Below, piece after piece: positions 1 through 10,122 of a stretch of DNA of 64,000 bases. The notes under the pieces are model-generated. The model did no database searches, was not told the DNA's origin, and saw nothing but the letters and a program-made list of their open reading frames with translations. This stretch comes from Topomyia yanbarensis (lineage: Eukaryota; Arthropoda; Insecta; Diptera; Culicidae). Position numbers and translations under genes: made by a program. Numbering within the stretch: position 1 is the first letter of the stretch; the number at the start of each line of letters is the position of its first letter. The stretch covers positions 297,147,586 to 297,211,585 of the forward strand of contig NC_080671.1 of assembly GCF_030247195.1 (NCBI RefSeq), written 5' to 3'.

Positions 1-3000
1 GTAGTCAACGAAAGTTTGTTTGGCCGTCGGTGACCTAGAACTGCGAAGTTAAGTTATTTGAGAGACATTTTAGCGAAATTTTTACCTTTTTTGCTTCCAT
101 CGGGGTATTGGTTTGAATCACAATTTGCTATGTGATCGCACGCCACAACCCGTAATTCCGGAACCGGAAGTCGGTTGGGGATAAAATTTAATAGCCATTT
201 ACGGGGAAGCAACATCTTTCATTTGAGACTAAGTTTGGTTGATTCGGTCTAGCCACCTCCGAGAAACCGATGTGACTGTTAGTCTGAATTTGGATACTTC
301 CGCCGGGGCTTCCGGAACCGATGATGGTGGCCAATGTGACCAAAGAGACTTTGAATGGCTGTTAATGACCTAGTACTACAAATCGAAGCAGTTGTGGTCA
401 CATTTTGGAAAAATTTTCACCATTATACATTCATTGCAGAATTTCTTAAAATCGACATTTTCTGCGTGATCGTACTCATCACCCTGTAATTCCGGAACCG
501 GAAGTCGGATCCATTAGAAATTCAATAGCAGCCTATGGGAACGTTGCACCTTTCATTTGGGACTAAGTTTGTAAAAATCGGTTCATCCATCTCTGAGAAA
601 AGTGAGTGAGATTGTGTTCGCGTACACACACAGACGCACATACACACACACATACATACACACACATACATACACACACAGACATTTGCCGAACTCGACG
701 AACTGAATCGAATGGTATATGTCACTCGGCCCTCCGGGCCTCCGTTAAAAAGTCGGTTTTCAGAGCAATTGCAATACCTTTCTATTGAGAAAGGCAAAAA
801 GGTGCGAAATCGGCAAAGTCCCAAAAAGTCGATTTTTATAAAAAAAAATTTTCGAGATAACATAAAATCTCGACGTTTCATGCATTTTAAAGATGTTTGG
901 CATCAAAAATACGAATTCGATTTCTGAAATTTCATGAGGTCCCCCCTTTGAAAAAAAATTTGAGTTCCGGCTTATATGGGAATTTCATATGTGACCGGAC
1001 GGTTTAGTCTATATTTCCGGAACCATATAAGCGATCCGTACGAAATTTTATAGACATCTATGGGGATATTATAGCTATCATTTGGGACTAAGTTTGTGAA
1101 AATTGGCCCAACCATTTCCGGGAAACTGATGTGAGTTCGTAAATTTTGAAAGATGGCCGCTTTTCCCGGGCACTTCCGGAACCGTCTATGGTGGTTAATG
1201 TAGTCAACGAAAGTTTGGTTGGCCGTCGGTGACCTAGAACAGCAAATTTAAGTTGTTTGAGAGACATTTTAGCGAAATTTTTACCTTTTTTGCTTTCATC
1301 GGAGTATCGGTTTGAATCACAATTTGCTATGTGATCGCACGCCACAACCTGTAACTCCGGAACCGGAAGTCGGATCGGGATGAAATTAAATAGCCATTTA
1401 CGGGGACGCAATACCTTTCATTTGAGGCCAAGTTTAGTCGAATCGGTCTAGCCATCTCCGAGAAACCGATGTGACTGTTATTCTGAATTTAGATACTTCC
1501 GCCGGGGCTTCCGGAACCGAGGATGGTGGCCAATGTGGCCAAATAGACTTTGAATGGATGTTAGTGACCTAATACTACAAATCGAAGCAGTTGTGGTCAT
1601 ATTTTGGAAAATTTTTCACCTTTATACATTCATTGCAGAATTTATTAAAATCGACATTTTCTGCGTGTTCGTACTTATCACCCTGTAATTCCAGAACCGG
1701 AAGTCGGATCCATTAGAAATTCAATAGCAGCCTATGGGAACGTTGCACCTTTCATTTGGGACTAAGTTTGTAAAAATCGGTTCATCCATCTCTGAGAAAA
1801 GTGAGTGAGATTGTGTTCGCGTACACACACACACAGACGCACATACACACACACACATACATACACACACACACATACATACACACACAGACATTTGCCG
1901 AACTCGACGAACTGAATCGAATGGTATATGTCACTCGGCCCTCCGGGCCTCCGTTAAAAAGTCGGTTTTCAGAGCAATTGCAATACCTTTCTATTGAGAA
2001 AGGCAAAAAGGTGCGAAATCGGCAAAGTCCCAAAAAGTCGATTTTTATAAAAAAAAAATTTTTCGAGATAACATAAAATCTCGACGTTTCATGCATTTTA
2101 AAGATGTTTGGCATCAAAAATACGAATTCGATTTCTGAAATTTCATGGGGTCCCCCCTTTGGAAAAAATTTGAGTTCCGGCTTATATGGGAATTTCATAT
2201 GTGACCGGACGATTTAGTCTATATTTCCGGACCCATCTAAGCGATCCGTACGAAACATCTGTGGGGAGAATATAGCTATCATTTGGGACTAAGTTTGTGA
2301 AAATCGGCCCAACCATTTCAGGGAAACTGATGTGAGTTCGTAAATTTTGAAAGATGGCCGCTTTTCCCGGGCACTTCCGGAACCGTCTATGGTGGTCAAT
2401 GTAGTCAACGAAAGTTTGTTTGGCCGTCGGTGACCTAGAACTGCGAAGTTAAGTTATTTGAGAGACATTTTAGCGAAATTTTTACCTTTTTTGCTTCCAT
2501 CGGGGTATTGGTTTGAATCACAATTTGCTATGTGATCGCACGCCACAACCCGTAATTCCGGAACCGGAAGTCGGTTGGGGATAAAATTTAATAGCCATTT
2601 ACGGGGAAGCAACATCTTTCATTTGAGACTAAGTTTGGTTGATTCGGTCTAGCCACCTCCGAGAAACCGATGTGACTGTTAGTCTGAATTTGGATACTTC
2701 CGCCGGGGCTTCCGGAACCGATGATGGTGGCCAATGTGACCAAAGAGACTTTGAATGGCTGTTAATGACCTAGTACTACAAATCGAAGCAGTTGTGGTCA
2801 CATTTTGGAAAAATTTTCACCATTATACATTCATTGCAGAATTTCTTAAAATCGACATTTTCTGCGTGATCGTACTCATCACCCTGTAATTCCGGAACCG
2901 GAAGTCGGATCCATTAGAAATTCAATAGCAGCCTATGGGAACGTTGCACCTTTCATTTGGGACTAAGTTTGTAAAAATCGGTTCATCCATCTCTGAGAAA

Positions 3001-6000
3001 AGTGAGTGAGATTGTGTTCGCGTACACACACAGACGCACATACACACACACACATACATACACACACATACATACACACACAGACATTTGCCGAACTCGA
3101 CGAACTGAATCGAATGGTATATGTCACTCGGCCCTCCGGGCCTCCGTTAAAAAGTCGGTTTTCAGAGCAATTGCAATACCTTTCTATTGAGAAAGGCAAA
3201 AAGGTGCGAAATCGGCAAAGTCCCAAAAAGTCGATTTTTATAAAAAAAAATTTTCGAGATAACATAAAATCTCGACGTTTCATGCATTTTAAAGATGTTT
3301 GGCATCAAAAATACGAATTCGATTTCTGAAATTTCATGAGGTCCCCCCTTTGAAAAAAAATTTGAGTTCCGGCTTATATGGGAATTTCATATGTGACCGG
3401 ACGGTTTAGTCTATATTTCCGGAACCATATAAGCGATCCGTACGAAATTTTATAGACATCTATGGGGATATTATAGCTATCATTTGGGACTAAGTTTGTG
3501 AAAATTGGCCCAACCATTTCCGGGAAACTGATGTGAGTTCGTAAATTTTGAAAGATGGCCGCTTTTCCCGGGCACTTCCGGAACCGTCTATGGTGGTTAA
3601 TGTAGTCAACGAAAGTTTGGTTGGCCGTCGGTGACCTAGAACAGCAAATTTAAGTTGTTTGAGAGACATTTTAGCGAAATTTTTACCTTTTTTGCTTTCA
3701 TCGGAGTATCGGTTTGAATCACAATTTGCTATGTGATCGCACGCCACAACCTGTAACTCCGGAACCGGAACGCGGATCGGGATGAAATTAAATAGCCATT
3801 TACGGGGACGCAATACCTTTCATTTGAGGCCAAGTTTAGTCGAATCGGTCTAGCCATCTCCGAGAAACCGATGTGACTGTTATTCTGAATTTAGATACTT
3901 CCGCCGGGGCTTCCGGAACCGAGGATGGTGGCCAATGTGGCCAAATAGACTTTGAATGGATGTTAGTGACCTAATACTACAAATCGAAGCAGTTGTGGTC
4001 ATATTTTGGAAAATTTTTCACCTTTATACATTCATTGCAGAATTTATTAAAATCGACATTTTCTGCGTGTTCGTACTTATCACCCTGTAATTCCAGAACC
4101 GGAAGTCGGATCCATTAGAAATTCGATAGCAGCCTATGGGAACGTTGTACCTTTCATTCGAGACTAAGTTTGTCAAAATCGGTTCAGCCATCTCTGAGAA
4201 AAATGAGTGACATTTTTGGTCACATACACACACACATACACACACACATACATACATACACACATACATACACACACACACAGACATTTGCCGAACTCGA
4301 CGAACTGAATCGAATGGTATATGTCACTCGGCCCTCCGGGCCTCCGTTTGAGACTAAGTTTGGTTGATTCGGTCTAGCCACCTCCGAGAAACCGATGTGA
4401 CTGTTAGTCTGAATTTGGATACTTCCGCCGGGGCTTCCGGAACCGATGATGGTGGCCAATGTGACCAAAGAGTCTTTGAATGGCTGTTAATGACCTAGTA
4501 CTACAAATCGAAGCAGTTGTGGTCACATTTTGGAAAAATTTTCACCATTATACATTCATTGCAGAATTTCTTAAAATCGACATTTTCTGCGTGATCGTAC
4601 TCATCACCCTGTAATTCCGGAACCGGAAGTCGGATCCATTAGAAATTCAATAGCAGCCTATGGGAACGTTGCACCTTTCATTTGGGACTAAGTTTGTAAA
4701 AATCGGTTCATCCATCTCTGAGAAAAGTGAGTGAGATTGTGTTCGCGTACACACACAGACGCACATACACACACACATACATACACACACAGACATTTGC
4801 CGAACTCGACGAACTGAATCGAATGGTATATGTCACTCGGCCCTCCGGGCCTCCGTTAAAAAGTCGGTTTTCAGAGCAATTGCAATACCTTTCTATTGAG
4901 AAAGGCAAAAAGGTGCGAAATCGGCAAAGTCCCAAAAAGTCGATTTTTATAAAAAAAATTTTTCGAGATAACATAAAATCTCGACGTTTCATGCATTTTA
5001 AAGATGTTTGGCATCAAAAATACGAATTCGATTTCTGAAATTTCATGAGGTCCCCCCTTTGAAAAAAAATTTGAGTTCCGGCTTATATGGGAATTTCATA
5101 TGTGACCGGACGGTTTAGTCTATATTTCCGGAACCATATAAGCGATCCGTACGAAATTTTATAGACATCTATGGGGATATTATAGCTATCATTTGGGACT
5201 AAGTTTGTGAAAATTGGCCCAACCATTTCCGGGAAACTGATGTGAGTTCGTAAATTTTGAAAGATGGCCGCTTTTCCCGGGCACTTCCGGAACCGTCTAT
5301 GGTGGTTAATGTAGTCAACGAAAGTTTGGTTGGCCGTCGGTGACCTAGAACAGCAAATTTAAGTTGTTTGAGAGACATTTTAGCGAAATTTTTACCTTTT
5401 TTGCTTTCATCGGAGTATCGGTTTGAATCACAATTTGCTGTGATCGCACGCCACAACCTGTAACTCCGGAACCGGAAGTCGGATCGGGATGAAATTAAAT
5501 AGCCATTTACGGGGACGCAATACCTTTCATTTGAGGCCAAGTTTAGTCGAATCGATCTAGCCATCTCCGAGAAACCGATGTGACTGTTATTCTGAATTTA
5601 GATACTTCCGCCGGGGCTTCCGGAACCGAGGATGGTGGCCAATGTGGCCAAATAGACTTTGAATGGATGTTAGTGACCTAATACTACAAATCGAAGCAGT
5701 TGTGGTCATATTTTGGAAAATTTTTCACCTTTATACATTCATTGCAGAATTTATTAAAATCGACATTTTCTGCGTGTTCGTACTTATCACCCTGTAATTC
5801 CAGAACCGGAAGTCGGATCCATTAGAAATTCGATAGCAGCCTATGGGAACGTTGTACCTTTCATTCGAGACTAAGTTTGTCAAAATCGGTTCAGCCATCT
5901 CTGAGAAAAATGAGTGACATTTTTGGTCACATACACACACACATACACACACACATACATACATACACACATACATACACACACACACAGACATTTGCCG

Positions 6001-6110
6001 AACTCGACGAACTGAATCGAATGGTATATGTCACTCGGCCCTCCGGGCCTCCGTTAAAAAGTCGGTTTTCAGAGCAATTGCAATACCTTTCTATTGAGAA
6101 AGGCAAAAAG
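1..6110. repeat. Hierarchical tandem satellite-like array (about 1.2 kb units, 2.4 kb dimers)
   Basis: The block at 1-1200 returns at 2401 almost unchanged, and a diverged version occupies 1201-2400, 3602-4347 and about 5310-6110, so two unit types alternate with a period near 2400 bp. Each 1.2 kb unit contains three diverged sub-monomers built on the same skeleton: TTCCGGAACCGGAAGTCGG, then a TTTCATTTGGGACTAAGTTT-type block, then CCATCTCTGAGAAA. They start near 130, 482, 1008, 1355, 1690, 2225 and 2530. The 482-type sub-monomer is followed by a CA/TACA microsatellite (about 625-680, 1822-1888, 3023-3083, 4224-4282, 4747-4790, 5931-5989) and a conserved block ending GAGAAAGGCAAAAAGGT. ORFs crossing it (histidine/threonine- or cysteine/valine-rich) are artefacts of the microsatellite. 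I associate this family with interspersed repeats of Aedes, which is recollection and not a search result. Confidence 0.85.
4336..4360. other. Recombination or deletion junction inside the tandem array
   Basis: At about 4347 the second-type unit stops after GGCCCTCCGGGCCTCCG and jumps straight into TTTGAGACTAAGTTTGG, which elsewhere (2620) lies far upstream in the first-type unit. The expected GTTAAAAAGTCGG continuation is missing. This is the signature of unequal exchange or an internal deletion between sub-monomers. Confidence 0.7.
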
Positions 6111-7594
6111 GTAATTTAGCTTGTTTATCTAATCTTCGGCCTATTAGCTTGCTCAGCACGATATCTAAAGTTTTTGAAAAACTTATTAAAGAACAAATTT
6201 CTTCTTTCATTAACGAAATGAACTTCCTACATCCCTTTCAATCCGGCTTCAGAAAATTCCACAGCACTGAAACCGCACTGATGAAAGTGCACGATGATAT
6301 TTCGCAAGTGATTGATAAACGTGGAATAGATATTCTTCTGTTACTTGACTTTGCCAAAGCGTTTGACCGTGTGTCACATAGTAAGTTTTTATCGAAGCTA
6401 GTATCGTCTTTTCAATTTTCTCATTTTGCGGCGAATTTGATGAAGTCATATCTGTGTGATCGAAGTCAGGCAGTTTTCTTCGATGGGATTATGTCTTCCT
6501 TTCAGCACATTGGGTCAGGAGTTCCACAAGGGTCTGTACTTGGACCTATTTTGTTTTCACTTTTTATAAATGACTTACCTCTAGTATTGGATTTTTGCTC
6601 GATACATTTATTTGCAGATGATGTTCAGATTTATTTTTGCGCAAATAAAACATATAGTATACATTGTATAGCAAGAAAAATTAACCATGATTTAAGAAAA
6701 ATTCTTTTGTGGTCCCAGCGAAACCTGCTCTTCGTTAACCCCACGAAAACTAAAGCGAAGTTACTAAGCAAATCTACCATTCTTCCGACTCCACCTCAAC
6801 TTTACATAGACAATGCATTAATCCAATTTGTGAATCGCACTGTGAATCTTGGTGTTATATTCACGTCTAATTTGAGCTGGGATGACCAAGTAAATGCGCA
6901 ATGTGGAAAGATATACGGTACTCTGAAGCGTTTGAATCTAGTTACTAAACATTTTGAAATTACCACTAAAATTAAACTTTTCAAATCACTTGTTTTACCA
7001 CATTTCATCTATGGAGACTTCATATACTCAAATGCGTCTGCAGCATCCATGAATAAGTTGAGAGTTGCTTTAAACACGTGTGTTCGTTATGTCTACAACC
7101 TCTCCAGCTATTCCCGAGTTTCTCATCTGCAAAAATCTCTCATAGGTTGTTCATTTGCTAACTTTTATGCTTATCGGTCCAGTTCGATCCTGTACCGACT
7201 TATCAGTTCCAAAAAACCTGAATATTTACATTGCAAACTAAGGCCGTTACTTAACCCACGTACACTTAATTATCAGTTACCTCAGCACACTACTGCTTAT
7301 TACAACCAATCCATGTTTGTTAGGGGTATCTCTGTTTATAACAACTTGCCATACTTTTTAAAATCCATTACCTCATTGAGAAACTTTAAGCGAGAGCTGC
7401 TTTGTTATTTCAACGGCATGAATTAGAGTGCGATATTAGAGAACAATTAGAATTAGATTAATTTAGAATTAGATTTAGTACCTTTTCATATTATTTTCAA
7501 ATTAAAGCACAGAATTCCACCAAGATGTAACATTTGAAAAGACTTTAGTCTTACGTTACATAATGTCAGTGAAATAAATAAATAAATAAATAAG
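6111..7594 (+). mobile_element. 5'-truncated non-LTR retrotransposon (CR1/L2/Kiri-like)
   Basis: The array ends abruptly at ...GGCAAAAAGGT and coding sequence for a reverse transcriptase begins within the fingers region (RPISLL at about 6140). The ORF closes at 7426, followed by a short AT-rich 3' UTR and a tail of TAAA/AAATA repeats at 7571-7594, typical of non-LTR elements that end in short tandem repeats rather than plain poly(A). The endonuclease and ORF1 are absent, as expected of a 5'-truncated insertion. The clade is judged only from RT motifs and the carboxy-terminal region. Confidence 0.8.
6114..7426 (+). CDS. Non-LTR retrotransposon reverse transcriptase, carboxy-terminal part
   Basis: This open frame of about 437 codons encodes the RT core and carboxy-terminal region of a LINE. 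Visible motifs: RPISLLSTISKVFEKLI (fingers), LLLLDFAKAFDRVSH (motif A, first catalytic Asp), GVPQGSVLGPILFSLFINDL (motif B) and LFADDVQIYF (motif C, catalytic Asp pair). The thumb and carboxy-terminal part carries LPHFIYGDFIY and ends in a basic FKRELL stretch, as in CR1/L2/Jockey-type proteins. The initial Met is missing because the element is 5'-truncated at about 6111; the first coding residues run directly out of the satellite. All three catalytic aspartates are present and there is no internal stop, so the insertion may be fairly young, but without an endonuclease it cannot be autonomous. Confidence 0.8.
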
Positions 7595-7797
7595 GTTACA
7601 CAGAGAATGCGTAAAATTCGCAAACGAAAAAAGCAGTTTTTTTCCACACCGTATGTCAGATCTTCATAAAAATCAATCAGCAGTACTGTAACAACATTCT
7701 ACACACGCTGATTGATTTTTATGAAGATCTGACATACGATGTGGAAAAAAACTGCTTTTTTCGTTTGCGAATTTTGCGCATTCTCCGTGCAACCTTA
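7591..7797. mobile_element. Palindromic foldback MITE (about 207 bp)
   Basis: The arms TAAGGTTACACAGAGAATGC (7591) and GCATTCTCCGTGCAACCTTA (ending 7797) are inverted. The match continues inward for about 95 bp through a run including GAAAAAAGCAGTTTTTTTCC and AGATCTTCATAAAAATCAAT, leaving a short centre around ACTGTAACAACATTC. It directly abuts the retroelement tail. A diverged relative lies at about 52094-52271. No coding capacity. Confidence 0.85.
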
Positions 7798-8841
7798 ACG
7801 GAAGGACGACGATTCATCATACTCTTCCATAGGTGTCGCGCAGTTGGTGGTTTGGAAGGGTATAAGGTCAAGGACAGGGATGTAATGCACCTCAGAGCAA
7901 ATAAAGAGAACCTCTTCATTCCGATATGTGTTGCTCCCATACGTGCATTCTACTCCTTGGCTGCAAACATCAAAGAGTAGAAATAAAGAGGCTCTTTAGT
8001 GTGAATCTTGGTCCCACGCGCACGGAAGCAGAGAAGCAAAAAAACATTTTAGAAACGTTATTCCCATCAAACTTTATCTGAATTGTAGTTTGATTCGCCT
8101 TCCTACCTACTTTCCAGTGAGGTGAGGCACAAAAATGGTGGCTATTCAAGGTGACTCTTTGAACGAGATTGTGCAGCTCTTGGTGAACAGATCTTTCTCT
8201 TTTTCGTTTTCAAGTTTCTCTTTGTGCGGTCGTTCTGCACATCGCAGTGTTTTTGTGTGGCTCTATTTTTCATCGGTGCATTTCGCTCTTTGTGGCACAT
8301 TGTGTGAGCAAATAACAAACCTGGTCTAGAATTCACTCCAAGCAAGCGATGCGACCTGTAAAGAATATTTTATTATGTAGTTGTTTAGTTAGTCTTCGAG
8401 TACACAATCACTCGAAAAAGAAAATATCTTGTTTAGTTTTTGGTTCTTTTTAAACTCTGAGCAGCCGGCTACCAAGTGTATCCTATGTTTCCTAAACACA
8501 AGCAATTTGAACTCCACACAGCCGACCGTGGGAGTATTGCCTAGAAAAGCTAATCTTATCTGCGTAATGGGCCGGATCACTATCTATTATAACGGTATTT
8601 GGACGGAATTCGCTACTTCTTCTCTGCGATATATTTATTTGGTTGAAAACTACCGAGTGATAACACGTTATACAGACAAAGGGTTATGATAGCGCGAGAT
8701 GTTATAAATCAAGGTATGTATTTCCTATTTTACGTATCGGATGATTTGTAAAATACACGTATACGAGCGATAATAACGACCATTGAAGAAAAATACAAAG
8801 AATTGTTAACCTGATACACGGGCTGGTTAGCAATAACGGAA
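7798..8841. other. No gene seen
   Basis: AT-rich non-coding stretch. The ORFs here are short, low-complexity or on opposite strands of each other, and none resembles a known domain. Confidence 0.5.
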
Positions 8842-10030
8842 CTTGGAATTAGATTCATAAAAACAGACGCGGCGAATTTTCAATACGTACCGTAAACCGG
8901 GGTGACATTGATCACTTTTCGAAGTAATCATTACATATTTTTGGACGTAACACATTTTTTCAAGTTTAATATTTTTGAACCATGTACTGATGTATGGAGA
9001 ACAAGATTGGATGGTTTTACCTAAAATTGTCCGCTTACAGCTATTTTTTTCAAAAATTATTTCAAGTTGAAGTCCGTTTTCGTGTTCCGGGGTGACTTTG
9101 ATAACCTGCATGTTCACCCACATTAAGTTATTGATGTCAATGTTTTTCATTCAAATGTTTGCTTAAACTAATTCAGGAAAGATACTCATTGTTAAATAGA
9201 TGTTAATTGGTATTATACAAAGTATTTCAATGTACTTAAAATTCGAGTAACCAAAATTCGTATAATTTGTGTCCAACTAGAATAAAAGATTCTGAAAACC
9301 TTTAAAACTGCTAAAATTATTCTATTTCAGTGCTTTATCAATGTACAAAAAGTTTCATCCATTTTAACACGTTGGAATATTGAACAATAAAAAAAATGTT
9401 GTGAATTTTAGATTAAAATAATTTAAAATAATTGCCAACTAGTTTTTCAAAAAAAAATTATTTAAAATAAACAATCTCTTAAAACTAAATTTGGCATATC
9501 CCAATCTAAAGGAAAATAAAAACTCGCTTGTAATTTATTACTTTTGCTCAAATTTGAGATTTATTTGTTTTATAAAAAATAGACACTTTACGAAGCTTCG
9601 TAAAAATAAGGTAAAGTCAAATTTCGGTTTTTTGAAGTTTTTGTACCCCAAAACCGAACAATATACTCAAAAAGTATAACAAATCAGTATTTTATATGTT
9701 TAGAGTAAAAATCATTCTAAATTAAAATGATTCGGTCGACTATTCTGGTTTAATAAGCGATCTTCGAAAAAAGTTTCGAGTGATCAAAGTCACCCCGATG
9801 ATCAAAGTCACCCCGGTTTACGGTATTGACCAGCGATTATCGATACTAGTCAGATTAAAGTCTTGTTGCGGCTGATTTCCGATCAGATACACATTTTTAC
9901 GGTAGTGTTTCCTTGATTATATCTGTTCGCATCCTCTCATTCTGCTACTATCGCCGGTCTAAGGACCAAATGTCATCAATAGACTTAGACTCGCGTGGAG
10001 GCATGAGATAGGAGACTTGTGAGAACTTAA
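8842..10030. repeat. Interspersed repeat, copy A (paralogue of 43905-45015)
   Basis: The flanks AGATTCATAAAAACAGACGC...GGCGAATTTTCAATA (8850-8885) and TGATTTCCGATCAG...CATTTTTACGG...TCTGTTCGCA...CTCTCATTCTGCTACTATCG...AGGACCAAATGTCA (9868-10015) match the segment around 43905-45015, but each copy carries a different inserted element. Copy A is interrupted by the TA-flanked MITE at 8890-9823. The family is unidentified. Confidence 0.7.
8890..9823. mobile_element. TA-target MITE with CCGTAAACCGGGGTGAC terminal repeats (934 bp)
   Basis: The left end TA-CCGTAAACCGGGGTGACATTG (8888) mirrors the right end CAAAGTCACCCCGGTTTACGG-TA (to 9825), giving a TA target duplication as for IS630/Tc1/mariner-type elements. 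The subterminal word GGGGTGACTTTGATAA recurs at about 9088 and, inverted, twice at 9781-9815. The paralogous copy B lacks this insertion at the same TA. There is no transposase ORF, so it is non-autonomous. Confidence 0.85.
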
Positions 10031-10122
10031 GAGATTAAGAAAACAAAGAAACGACATGCTCTGTCCTGAATTCGAACTCAGCTATAAGCTTCTACAGCTG
10101 AATTAAAACTCCAAACGGAACA

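Noticed and set aside
522..5994. Many 60-140 codon ORFs rich in His/Thr or Cys/Val in the first 6 kb
   Set aside because: They are translations of the CA-rich microsatellite and its satellite flanks, repeated in each unit and on both strands.
1..6110. Possible CRISPR-like or prokaryotic repeat array
   Set aside because: Units are over 1 kb with internal sub-monomers and no spacers; the genome is eukaryotic.
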